A stretch of 64,000 nucleotides of DNA, taken from contig NW_023503423.1 of the NCBI RefSeq assembly GCF_014529535.1, positions 5,256,473 through 5,320,472 on the forward strand, written 5' to 3'. This stretch comes from Bradysia coprophila (lineage: Eukaryota > Arthropoda > Insecta > Diptera > Sciaridae). The position numbers and the translations under genes were made by a program. Shown here one piece after another: positions 1-12,200 of the stretch; within the stretch, counting starts at the first letter, position 1; every line of letters starts with the position of its first letter. Below the pieces are notes generated by a model. That model was given only the letters and a program-made list of their open reading frames with translations, made no database searches and had not been told where the DNA came from.

Positions 1-44
1 TATATAAGAAAAATTTGTGTTAAAACAATTGAAGGAGAAGATTT

Positions 45-991
45 GAGGGATTCTTTTGAATTTCGACTGACCGAAATCGGCGCTATTTTTTCCGGGACTT
101 TTTTATATATGTCTAGTTAGGCCTTGGTGCCTAGGCCCCAAAACCAGTCTCAGACATTTTTGATCTTCCATACCTGGCTGGTTGTAAGTGGCCAAAAGTC
201 GAAAAATGAGGTTTCGTAGTTCGGATTTCATTTCCGTAAGGTGGCGAGGACACGGGCGTGTATGGGTTCGTTGGAAAGCTGAGGTCAAGTACTCCTGGGG
301 CAAATATTAACTTCATAAAATTTGCTGATAATCGGCCGAAAATATGACTTCTGGAAAATTTCTCAGAATCGATGGAACCTCCGTGAACTTTGATGAGAGC
401 TGTGACCTCACTAATGCAATTATTTGATTAAATTATTACTTATTATGAATGTGGAAGGCCTCAGCTTTACAGCGATACGCATATTTACTAGTTTGGAGGA
501 GTTAAACACACAGTTTTCATCTGTTACGTAGTCACGTACCAAACTACTAAATATGGATATCGGTGTAAAGCTGAGGTCCTCCACATTCATAATAAGTAAT
601 AATTTAATCAAATAATTGCATTAGTGAGGTCACAGCTCTCATCAAAGTTCACGGAGGTTCCATCGATTCTGAGAAATTTTCCAGAAGTCATATTTTCGGC
701 CGATTATCAGCAAATTTTATGAAGTTAATATTTGCCCTAGGAGTACTTGACCTCAGCTTTCCAACGAACCCATACACGCCCGTGTCCTCGCCACCTTACG
801 GAAATGAAATCCGAACTACGAAACCTCATTTTTCGACTTTTGGCCACTTACAACCAGCCAGGTATGGAAGATCAAAAATGTCTGAGACTGGTTTTGGGGC
901 CTAGGCACCAAGGCCTAACTAGACATATATAAAAAAAGTCCCGGAAAAAATAGCGCCGATTTCGGTCAGTCGAAATTCGAAAGAATCCCTC
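45..991. mobile_element. Long foldback (inverted-repeat) element
   Basis: Two arms of about 450 bp (roughly 45-498 and 538-991) are near-perfect reverse complements around a spacer of about 40 bp. The outer ends read GAGGGATTCTTT and its complement. Open frames on both arms are mirror images of each other, so they are not genes. Inside each arm (461-478 and 556-574) lies a CTCAGCTTTACAGCGATAC-like block that also occurs in the foldbacks at 37.3 and 55.0 kb. No transposase is encoded. The left end is close to the window edge, so the true terminus and target duplication could not be fixed. Confidence 0.8.
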
Positions 992-3530
992 TTTAACATT
1001 TCGCTGTAAAAAAAATTCTTCGATCAAAAGAAGTAACAGAACCGATAACTTTGTTGGTGATGTTATACATGCGTCTGCGAGAGGTTAATGTTTGCAATTA
1101 TTTTGTAAAACTCATTAGGTATCTGATTTCGACAATTTCTTTTTTATTATTCTCAATATTTTGTCGAGTAGTTTGGAATTTAATGAGTTCAGTTCAGAAA
1201 TTTTAACCACAAGTAAAGTTTGTGTATCTGTTTCACAACGTACATGTATTGCATGCATGGAAGTAGAGATTCGATTTAGATTTATTCCACGGCTCCCTTT
1301 CAGCCCTTTCAGCCTCGATTAGCCATTTGTGACTTATAATATAGAACTTAATCTGTTCATCAGGTGTAAGGTAAAACATCTTGCAGTTTCAGCTTCTGAT
1401 CTGTGGATGTCAGAGAACTCGACATTTTCACCTTACACCTGATGAACAGATTGTTGTATCCTGCTAAGATTCCAACTAAACCACGCAGCTTCCAAAGATT
1501 CTTTGTCTCAAAAGAGGAAAAACAGGTGTTCAAGTCATGAAAATAGAGATTATTCATTGAGACTGGTTGGATTGTTATCTTATGTCTATTTCCCAAATTC
1601 CTAAATCTAATAGCTCAAAGCTCAGACTTTTACGGATCAGGCTGCTTACCTGGAGTAGTTCATGTGAACGGAGAGATTTTATGATGGCGAGAAGGGAGGA
1701 TGATGTTTCGCGGTCAGGAATGGCTTCTCTTGAACCGAAAGTCCTAATGCTTCCAATAGAAACAGATGTTTGTGTTTAATTAATTACTCGTCTATTTTTG
1801 TAATCATCTGTAATAGGTACAATTTCTGTGTGTGTGTTTTTAATGACTTACGATTATGGCTCCTTAAAACCTAAGAAAAACGTTTGCTCAACGAAATTTT
1901 CGATCGGATTTCTTGTTATCAAAATAAATTTTTTTTCTTTTTTTTTTTCTAAAAATTTTTCCTTTTGACTTTGTCCAAAATTTGTAAAATTGTTTCTTTG
2001 TATATAAAAATTTTGCCCTTAAAACATCACTGGTTCCTTTTTTGTTTGTAATTTTATATCAATTTTAATCCTTGATTTTTATTGATTTAATTTAGAAAAT
2101 AAAAAAAACATTAATCGAAAAACACAAATAAACTTTCAAAAGTGTCCAAAAAAGTAGTGAATAAAGTCTGAATCGACTTCTAAATTTTGCAGTTAAACAA
2201 CAAATTAGACATTTAAAAAAAAACTACGTTCCTTAAGTGTAGAAAAAAAAGGTACAAAGTAAGTAAATATGCGTTTCATAGTAAGACTTAAAAAATATAA
2301 TTTTAATTATCACTTACAGAACGGGACCTCATAGACACCAATCCATTTTATTTTTAATTTGATAAACGACAGAAATGACAATCAACATAATTATATCCTA
2401 AGAGTTTTTCTTATAGCGTGTTTTGACTTTGTTTGTTTGTTTTCTACATAGTTTTATGTCTATGGTCACCGCTAACAGTTATTTACGGATCTGTTTCGGA
2501 CAATTGGTTTTATGGCAATTTAACATGATGATGCCTCAAAACTGATCGAGGCATCGAGGGCTACATGAGAAATTTTCTCAGTTCAATCACCCCAAAACAG
2601 ATACGTACTCAACTTTACCAGGGCTTATTTTTGGGAATTGATTTCTGAAAAATTGTAATAGAATTCCGGAAAAAAATCAGAATTTTTCGGAACTTTCAGA
2701 ATTTTCTAGATAAAAGATTCCCAAAACATTGGCCGTGATACTCGCTGCACACCCACTGGAAACTCGTTTTCCATCACATATTTAAAAACTCGTTTCCTAT
2801 AGGGTTTTCGCGAGTGAAATATACTACGTAATGGTATTGAGAATGTCATTTTGACTTGTATGGTTGCATCGCTCCCCTTCGGCTCGAGTTTGTCCAAATA
2901 AACAAAAAATCCCCAAACCAATACGCAATCTACTATTACATGCAGAGGGACGAGATAACCCGAGAAAAATGTTTAAAAAAAACTATTTCGTCCCCGTTGC
3001 ATGTAAAGAAACATGAGTGTGAGCAAAAAATCTTAATTTACTAAATGAATGTGAAGTGCAACTCAATTGAAATGTTTTGTTAGCAAAAAATTTGATGAAG
3101 TCAGAGCAGCGATACTGTTTACTGCGGCCATTTATAATGTAATTGAAGTAATGATGTAAATTGAATGAGAACAAAATCTACTTCATCGTATAACCGGATT
3201 TAAATTCTGGCAATTGAATATTGTGTATTGTAAGGCACCCATGGCGACATCATAATCATTTTAATCAGACGTACTCTTGTCGTCGTCGTATGTAAAATTC
3301 ACTTTAATTGAGTGATACAAAATGCTTCGAATTTGATGTGATTCTTAAATTTTCATGTAATAAACGAAAAATAAAAAATGGCGAAAAGTTGTACACGGTG
3401 AAAATGATCAACCTTTGAACGAACAATGGTCCATGTTACGACTAAGTATCTAGTTTATTCAATTCGAAAATAACAACACGACAATTCTGTGATCATTTAC
3501 CAAAATTCAATATTTTATCAATTAGACCCA
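992..3530. other. AT-rich intergenic DNA with small palindromes
   Basis: No convincing coding region is visible. It contains two compact palindromes, each a possible solo MITE: 1350-1452 (23-bp perfect arms starting AATCTGTTCATCAGG) and about 2937-3006 (arms around TTACATGCA). The rest is poly-T/poly-A rich sequence. Confidence 0.5.
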
Positions 3531-3605
3531 AACATCAGATAAAGTAAAATTCGGGGGTGGCCGCATTTCTTGAATTTAGTCTATTTAATCCCATACGATT
3601 TGTTT

Positions 3606-3795
3606 CATTGAGTACTTTTAGTACATTTAGTACTTTAGTACTTTTAGTACTTTTAGTACATTTAGTACTTTTAGTACATTTAGTACATTTAGTACATTTA
3701 GTACATTTAGTACTTTTAGTACATTTAGTACTTTCAGCGCATTTAGTACTTTTACTAATTTTAGTACATTTAGTAGTTTCGGTCCATTTAGTCAG
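3606..3795. repeat. Tandem repeat, 9-bp unit (TTTAGTACW)
   Basis: About 20 tandem copies of a 9-bp unit TTTAGTACA/TTTAGTACT, decaying at both ends. The minus-strand open frame through it (Thr-Lys-Cys/Ser repeats) follows from the unit being a multiple of three and is not taken as a gene. It lies 3' of the RFX gene. Confidence 0.85.
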
Positions 3796-4489
3796 AAAGG
3801 CGCGCCCCTCTCGATAAAATTGTGACTTATTCACCGGATTGGTTTAATGAGATAAGAGAAACTGGTCATACATACCGTTAAGAATAAATTACCCCAACTC
3901 ACACCACGTAAAAAAAAATTGGTGACTGTGACAGTGACTGTATAGGACAAGTAGTTATATTACACATCGCTCAGTTATATTATCCGACACGTAGGTATGA
4001 TATACGATATTTAGGTATAACATTCTGCAATGTGTGCGTGCATCCTACCTGAACAGTTATGTGCTCATTTAAGCAGCTGAATCAAAACGTAAAATTCGCT
4101 GTCGCAACTACTTGTCTTAGAATTTATAAAATTAAAAGCTGCCCAAATGAAGACAGATTCGTAAAAGACTTTGGAATGTGCTGGTCGGTGATGAGTTGAA
4201 AATGTGAAGGTGAAATATATTCTGCAAAGGCAACACCTTTTCGAGTTTTTGTGATTTTCTAGCGTCGAGTATTGAGATATAGCGAGGATAATGGTGAAGG
4301 AAACTCAGTTTTGAGAACTGAATTTTATATTGGAAGTATATCACAAACGTATCACTGGTGCACTCACACAATTTGTTCTGTATAATGACACGAATTCACT
4401 CTGACGCTGCACGTTTTACTGTGACTACACAAACGATTCAACTTTCACTATTCCTCCCCTTCAGATAGCAGGGGAACGAAATTCTCATC

Positions 4490-7400
4490 TCAAATGTTGC
4501 TCAGCAAATCGGATCCAATGATTGGATCGGCAACGTTATCAAATGAAGACAATTCTTCGATTTCATCGGAAATGGCCAGACCGTCGTCACACAGACCGCT
4601 GTTCGATGTGTCTTTGTACAATGGTCCCAGAGAGTCTAAATCCACCGTATTGCCATTGATCAAAAAGTCACGATTCAGTTCGGGGCTGTACCGGAACGGA
4701 CACGTTGTGATCGGTGTTGTTGGCACCGATTTAGACATATCGAACGGCTTGAATGATGAAATTTCAACGTCACGATATTGATATCTTTGATGGCATGGCT
4801 GTGGTGTGGATGGCACTGATCGTGATGTTGGATTAATGTGATGTTTGAATTGGAAATTGAGGTCGCCGGCTAGCTCGTTAACATGGTTGGGGGCATTGAG
4901 CCGAAGCGGCTTTATGTTTTTATTGTCTATCAGATGATTGGAAACGGTTCCGAAATAGTGGTCATGATTGCCAAAGTCAATGTAGTCTGGCGGAATGGGC
5001 GTTTGGCTCGTCGACGAGTAATGATTGTATTTCTGCGGAAACAGCCTGTCAACGGGAACGCTCTGAGACCGATTTTCACATAACGATGCAGACACCTGGG
5101 CATTACTTTGATATGCCATGGAGAAGCGATCGTTACCGAAGAACTGGTTTTTATCCGGGAAGAACTGAAATGCGTTAGCTTTGAGTGACTGAGGACTAGT
5201 TGGTGCTGAGGCACTAATTTCTTCTTTTAGCTGAAATGGTTTGGAGAAGGTGCCGTTCAATTCAAATTGATCGACCGAATGGCTGGGTGTGTACGAGTAA
5301 TTTTGCAGCTGACGCGGTTTCGGTGTTACACCGGGACTGACAAATGGACTTGACGTGATTGTGTTGTTATTGTTAAAATTGAATGCACGCGACTGGACAG
5401 GTGACTGTGGACCCGGTGATATTGGGACGAAACTGTACTTTTGACAGCGAGCATTGGCATTCTGCACAAAGTTTGATTGAACGTAATTTTGGGACTTGGT
5501 AGAAGACTTAGAACCCCGTTTAGACTTAGTATTACGTTGCACAGTCGTCGGGGCGGTTGTATACTTAAGATGAGTGTTCAAAGGGTTAGCGGGTTTCTTT
5601 TTCGCAAGATTTTTCGACGAATCAAAATTTTGCTGCAGATATGACCGCAGCTCAAATATCTGCTTGTTGTTATCGTCGAACGAAATTTTACGATTCACTT
5701 TGAGGTCATTGTTGTAAAGTTGATAATTCTCCAAAATTGGCGTTGTCTGTTTCTTACCTGCCGTCGGAACATTATTCGCCTCCTCGGACTGAAAGTATTC
5801 CATCAGTTCGGCTTCTTGGTCCTGCGAATTTTCACCTTCAATCAGATAGCTATCCAGTGCGTCTTTGTCCAACGTACAGATGCTGATCACTCTCTCACGT
5901 GGAATTATCAAATCAGATGTTTCATCGGCATTTTCAGGTAATTGTTGTACTTGCTGCTGTGGTTGTTGCTGCTGCTGCTGCTGTTGTTGTTGGGATGTTT
6001 CAACGTTGTTCGGTTCTCTAAAAACAAAATTTGGCCTCGTCGGTGGATTTGTACTCGTGTTCAACAACCGTTTCAACGATAAATTCGAATCGATCGGTGC
6101 GGCTCCATTTACCATCCCATCCAATGGCATGCGCGAACGATCGAATGGCGGTTTCATTGACGTATCTTGCGCAGCCATGATCACATTTTTGACTGGTTCT
6201 TTTTGGATATTACTTACTAGCGTAGAAGGATATTGCGGTGTGTCCGTATCAAAATTCTTATCACAATACACTTTGGTTTCATTTAACGTGGTTTTTGTAC
6301 CAAATTCGCCACTGTCTATGTCGATCTCGGTTTTTATGTTGCCCAACAGAACTGGTTCGATTGGAGCGTTTTTCTTCGCAAACTTTTCCACAATTTCCGA
6401 ATTGCCGCTGGTCGTCGTCGATGTAGCAGTCTCGGCGGCCTGTGACTGTGAGGTAATTCTGCGCTTTCGTCGACGTCGCTTTGACGCCAACGATTCCTGT
6501 AATTAGATTATGATGCAGGTGATGCCGGTCACGATTATTCAACCGAAACACTTACATTCTTCTTGTGCGACAATTTAGCATCTCTGGTAATTTTTCGTTG
6601 CAACACCTTGGCACTTAATGAATTCATGTTGTTCGTTGTGATGTAACTAGCCAAATCGTCCAATCGTTCGAATTTCGAGCTCAACAAATTCGATGCCCAT
6701 GCCTTGATGGTATTTTTAACGAATTTCGAAACCGTAGCTTCACCGTCGTCGGCATCATGTACAACCTCTGCGTGCGCTTTCAACTCCGGCAGCGATGGTG
6801 GTGCTAATTGTGTCGTTTTGCGAAGTGCTGCATAACAATACCGGGAATTGCCACGGGTACCCAAACGTCGCGGACGAATCGATGGAAAGACCTGTTTCAT
6901 AACTTTGCCGAAATCGGCGGTTGACAGTGGCTTGATGTCGACCTTGTTGCAGTATTCGCTGTGGATCAAAATCGAATAAATTGTAGAACGGACCGAGTTC
7001 CATGCATGGAATGAGACAAAATTGCCACTTACAAATAATCGTCGTACACGTCCTGCTTCGGAATGGACACATTCGGATCAATTTCTAAATGTGACCGGAC
7101 CCAGTTGATGGTATGATTGATTTCCAAACGTGTGCCCAACGGATTTTGCGGTTGTTTGAGAGGATCTGATTGACAAAAGCAAAAAAAAAATGTATTGACT
7201 GTAGTGACGAATGGGTCAACCAACCATGGGTCAAAAATCTTGTTCTCCCTAACAAATTGACATTAAAGTGGTCCCCAAAATTACAAAATTTAAAATGATC
7301 TAGCATTGCTAGGCTGCAACACAAGATGTATGACCCATGCACCCAACATCATATAAACGGATTGTTTGAACATTTTCGTTGAACGAACATTCACAATAAG

Positions 7401-8396
7401 AAATAATCTACTTGCAGGCTGCAACAATAATAACAAACAAGTTGTGCCAGCTGTTAAAGCGTCAGTAAATGAATTCGCAAAATATTTTCCGAACGAATTA
7501 GCACATCGTTTGAGTTGGATAATGAAATTAAATGTTGTTCCACGGATGATCCTTCAATGATTTTTGAGCATGCTGACCATCCAACTTTTTAATTTTAGTG
7601 AATTCATTCAGCGAATTGTTAGCGCTCGTATCTACAACACCTCGCCGACCTGATGTGTCTCATCATGCCGAGATTACCGATCGAACAATAATCGCCTTAT
7701 TGTCACGAAACCACTTGAGAATCATCAAAATGACAAATAAATTCACGAGAACCCTTCATCCGCGAAAAGATGCACAAACAAAACCCGTTTCTTATCTCCC
7801 GATTATCATTTTTCGGTAATAATAATCTTCTGATAACAGATTTGCTTTGTGTATTTACAAAATTTAATTATTTTGTAATCAAAGCATATCGTAATCAAGG
7901 TTACATTGAAAGTGTGTGTTCGGCCACAAATTTTGTGAATCTTTTTGATAATTCGAACGCGACGCACAATTTTTTTTTATTCTCTCTTAATCGACAGACA
8001 TATTTTTTTTTTCGTATACGGTCAGAAACATGCGATGACTTACCAGTGTCCGGCGATCCCGTCGGTAGTCTTAAGTACAGCAAAAGTTTTTCGGCTGGTT
8101 TTAGTTCTTCGATTTTTTCCAGTATTTGATACACTTCCTTCTTCGACGAATCACTTTCATTGGATGAAATAATAGTCAACGACACCAATTCGAACATGAA
8201 AATAGTGTGAAAATAATTCTTACGGCATTGAGGCTTCAACAATCTGTTGCATTTCGGTCATTTGTTCTTTGCGTCCATGTCCATTGCTCAGTTCGTCGGA
8301 GCCGTTGTTTGTTACCATAAAATTACTGGCATAGAAATTGGAAAATTGTCTCAAGTCCGATTCGGTCGACAAATCGTATGGGATCGATGTCGACAT
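4490..8396 (-). CDS. RFX5/RFX7-type winged-helix transcription factor
   Basis: Five exons: 8224-8396, 8044-8153, 7033-7165, 6556-6958, 4490-6496. All introns are GT-AG and phases join into 941 codons. The start at 8396 (CACAATG) opens MSTSIPYDL. Residues about 58-95 form the leucine-rich N-terminal segment seen in RFX5/RFX7 (EKIEELKPAEKLLLYLRLP). Residues about 113-188 are the RFX DNA-binding domain, with the wing signature RRLGTRGNSRYCYAALR. PSLPEL at 193-198 fits the PxLPx(I/L) ankyrin-binding motif. A basic KRRRRKRR (about 279-286) is a likely NLS. The long C-terminal half is Asn/Ser/Pro-rich with a polyQ tract (about 440-455), typical of an activation region. Assignment to the RFX5/7 subgroup rather than RFX1-4 rests on the N-terminal block and the absence of a visible RFX1-type dimerisation domain. 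In insects this corresponds to the single RFX5/7 gene. It is expected to be nuclear and to bind X-box DNA. Confidence 0.88.
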
Positions 8397-8687
8397 TGTG
8401 TTGTTGGTTAAATGGGGCCGACGTGTTCGAAAATCAAACGATTTTTTCAATGTTTTTTTGCACAATTTATTTCGCCATTAAAAAAATTTCGTCAAGAACG
8501 AAAAAAAATTATAATCTTTTTGACAACTGAGCAGCTGAGCAGCCGAAAAGCAATTTTATTGGTGTCAAGTTGGTGGTCCTGGCGAACACTGTTAAGGAGA
8601 ATTATATACAGCGCCGTGGAATCATATAGGTTTGTTCTGATTAACTGTAAATCCAAACTTTGACAACACGAACGACAACCGAAGACA

Positions 8688-8844
8688 ATTTTATTATAAT
8701 TTACCTTGGGAAACTTGTCAAAATAGTTCTTTCTCTTTCATCATAATACTCTATCGATACTATTCACTGTATTCACTGATGGGTGATATGTCAACATTTC
8801 TACGCTCGTTTAACACTGTATAGGATCAGAATAAGAAAATCGAA
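8688..8844. repeat. Dispersed repeat fragment upstream of the RFX gene
   Basis: The block TTTACCTTGGGAAACTTGT followed by TTCTCTTTCATCATAA resembles sequences at 15945-16080 and 27985-28110. All three lie near the 5' side of a host gene. It may be a degraded repeat family or a shared promoter-proximal element. Identity is uncertain. Confidence 0.35.
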
Positions 8845-8848
8845 GACC
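8845..8848. repeat. Target site duplication GACC (left)
   Basis: GACC directly precedes the left LTR and is repeated at 15936-15939 directly after the right LTR. A 4-bp duplication is usual for Ty3/Gypsy integrases. Confidence 0.85.
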
Positions 8849-9008
8849 TATTAAGTAAAACAACCGAACTCTTTAGTGGTTTGCCAAAGACTAATTTTAT
8901 TCAAGACAATTAATAAATTAAAAGTACAGTCTCCCCACTCTCTCTACATGCATATAATAACTGTGTACTGTATAATGTAATTGCCTAAATGTAGACAATT
9001 ACATTACA
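8849..9008 (-). repeat. 3' LTR of the retrotransposon
   Basis: 160 bp, read as identical to 15776-15935. In element orientation it begins TGTAATG and ends TACTTAATA. It carries an AATAAA polyadenylation signal (complement of 8896-8901). Confidence 0.93.
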
Positions 9009-9021
9009 CCTCCCTCCTTTT
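9009..9021 (-). promoter_or_regulatory. Polypurine tract (plus-strand primer)
   Basis: Read on the minus strand the sequence AAAAGGAGGGAGG abuts the 3' LTR exactly, which is the position and composition of a polypurine tract used for plus-strand DNA synthesis. Confidence 0.85.
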
Positions 9022-9278
9022 AGAAGAGTGGAATAAATTTTTTTTTTTCAAAAATTTACTTACACGAAAACAAAATTTAGAATGCCAAACAAAATTTAGA
9101 GTATACTTTCTTCGTCTTCACTTTTTTTATTTATTTTTTTTTTATTATTATTATTATTATTTTTTTTTTTTTTTTTTTTTGTCTTTTTGTAAGAATTGCT
9201 TTTTAAGAATTAAAACATAATTAATAAAGTATTATCAAAATAATATATAAAGTAATTTAATTGAAATAATTATCTTAT

Positions 9279-12200
9279 TTAACTCTGACAATATTTAACT
9301 AGCCTATTTTTATGAACCTCCTGTTCATTTCCTTTGTCATTGACCAAGACTACATTAGATGTTTTAACTTCTTTAAGTGTAAATGGTCCAGAATATACTG
9401 GTTCTAACTTATGCTTATCATGATTTTTTACTAATACCTTATCATTTATCTTAAAATCTAATTGATGAACTTTTTCATCATATCTAACTTTACTTCTTTC
9501 TTTGTTCAATTTCAAAAAATGTTGAGCCATCTTGTGCATTCTTTGTAATTGAAATTTTACTTGAATTGCATAATTGTCAAAATTGTAAACTGGATCTATC
9601 TTATGATTTAAGAGAAAGTCGTATGATTTTGGTGACTTTGCGAAGACTAATTCGAATGGTGAGTATCGCATATCTAAACTAGTATGAGGAGTGATGTTGT
9701 AACAGTATGTGAAGTATCTTAAATAATCATCCCAATCATCCAATTCCTCGTTCACATATGACCTCAAATACTCGTTTAGGACCCTATGGCTTCTTTCTAT
9801 AGATCCTACCGTTTCGTGGTGGTAAGCTGTTGATTGACGATATTCAACACTTAGCAATTTATATAATTCTCGGGACAATTCATTTAAATATTCAGTACCC
9901 TTATCCGACAATATTTTAGACATAGGACCATAAATAAGTATACAGTTGTCGAATATGGCACGTGCCACTGTCTCTGCCTCTTTATTGTTAATAGGAATAG
10001 CGATAAGATATTTCGTCAAATCGCATATGAGAGTAACAATGTATTTGTTTCCATTCGGAGTCAACTTAAATGGTCCTGCTGTATCAACAATAACGGTGTC
10101 GAAAGATGTTTGAGGAGTATCTGTTAACACTAATGGCTCAACGTTTTTTCTTTTAGGTTTATTCATTTTACATTTACTGCAATTATTTACATATTTAGCT
10201 ATGTCTTTTCTCATACCTTTCCAAAAATAATTAATTCTCAATTTCGCGTACATGCGTCTCTGGCCTGAATGACCTCCAAAAATAGGATGATCATGGTATT
10301 CACTTATCAATTTTTTCTTTTCGTCCTCCGAATTAATTATTTTTGGTTGTTTTACTACAATTATTTTCAATTTTTTCAACGTTTCATTACAAATATTTTT
10401 AAAATTAACTATTCCAAATGATTGAAATATTTTGTCATTGTTAAGGATTTGCACATGTGTCACATTTTTGTCATTGGCTAACTCATCTACTTTGCGCAAG
10501 AATAGTTTAAGTATTGTACATTTGTCAATATTTCTAGGTATTTTATTTTCAAAGTGGATGGCTATTAGTCGATCCATATCATTTCTATTTATTTCAATTA
10601 TTTTCTTCCTTTTTTCAAAAATTTGTAATTTATTTTCGTTAATATCGAATTTTATCAATGGTTTATTACGATCGTTAATGCCATCATATACGTGTAAGTT
10701 AAGTTCACTTTCATTAATTTCATGGCTTCTAGATTTTTCATTTTCAATTTTGTCATTGTTCATATTTCTTTTCATTGCTCTTGTCATGACATTTACTTGA
10801 GTAGAGTGTTCTGATACCAGTTTGAGTTCTTCTATCGTGATACGTGATAACGCGTCCGCTACCACGTTGTCTTTTCCTTTTATGTGTCCGATTGAGAAAT
10901 TATATTCTTCCAAATCGAGTCTTATACGAGTCAGTTTAGAGGATGGATTTCTCAACGAGAATAAATACGTCAGGGGCTTGTGATCGCTTTTAACATGGAA
11001 ATGATATCCATACAGATAGGGGCGATAATGGGTAATTCCGAAATGAATTGCGGCTAATTCTTTTTCTATGTTCGCCTTATTCATTTCACCTTGGGTAAAG
11101 CTTCGAGACGCAAAGGACACAGGTAAATCATGTCCTTCATGTTCCTGACTTAATACGGCACCAACTGCATATTTAGAGGCGTCTACTGTCAATGTGAATT
11201 CTTTCATAAAATCAGGATATTGTAATATTGGTGGATTCAATAAACATTGCTTAAGTTCATCAAAGGAAACCTGACACTCTTTGGTCCAATGGAAATCTGT
11301 ACGTTTCCGTCCCAGGTTATTCAAGGGTTTTGCCAGTGCAGCAAAATTCGGAATGAATTTACGATAGTAATTCATAAATGCGACGAAACGCTTTACAGCA
11401 TCTTTGTCTTGTGGGGCTGGATATTTCTGAACTGCCTCGGTTTTGGACGGGTCAGGATATATCCCATGATCAGTGCACATGTGACCCAAATAAGTTACTT
11501 CAGTTTTAAAAAATTTACATTTATCAGGATGCAGTTTTAGGTTGTATTTTTCACAAACTTGAAAAGCTGACTCGAGGTTCTTCATGTGGTGCTTTTCTGA
11601 GCATCCGACTACTACTATGTCATCAATATAGAGGAACCATTGCAATGGTGACACTCCTGAGAATGCTAGAGACATCATTCTACTGAATGAATTTGGAGAT
11701 ACGTTCAGCCCGAAGGGTAGAACTTTCCACCGGTATGACCCATTATCCGTGCTAAATGACGTTATGTCTCTTGAAGTTTCCTCCAAAGGAACTTGATGGA
11801 ATCCTCCGTAGAGGTCTAAAATTGAAAAGAACTTTGCACGGCCCAAATTATCAAGGATGTCTTCTATCCTAGGCAATGGAAATTTATCCGCAATAAGTTT
11901 TTTATTAACCATGCGGTAATCAACACAGAGCCTCCATCTCTTCTCACCATTGAGAGGTGGCTTAGGGACAAGTATTATGGGACTATTGTAATTTGAACGG
12001 CTAGGTTCAATGAGATTGCTATCTAGAAATTTTTTGATCTGCTTATTTATTTCTTCTTTCTGTGAGTGTGGTAACCTATAATTTTTTATATAAACTGGTT
12101 ATGTATCAACAACTCTTAATTCTTGCTTGTAAAAATTGTTAACTGTCAGTTTATCAGAATCTAAAGTGAAAATGTCAGGATATTTGTCCCACAGTTTTTG

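Noticed and set aside
103..932. Four 61-66 codon frames that mirror each other
   Set aside because: They are the two arms of the foldback element read on opposite strands.
3535..3834. Thr-Lys-Cys-rich and Leu-Val-rich frames
   Set aside because: Translation of the 9-bp tandem repeat; no gene-like flanks on either strand.
3950..4120. Possible TIR pair GGACAAGTAGTT / AACTACTTGTCT
   Set aside because: Only 12 bp pair, no flanking duplication found and no internal symmetry; too weak to list as an element.
5865..6506. 213-codon plus-strand frame with a poly-Cys run
   Set aside because: Antisense shadow of RFX exon 5; the Cys run is the complement of the polyQ-coding CAG tract.
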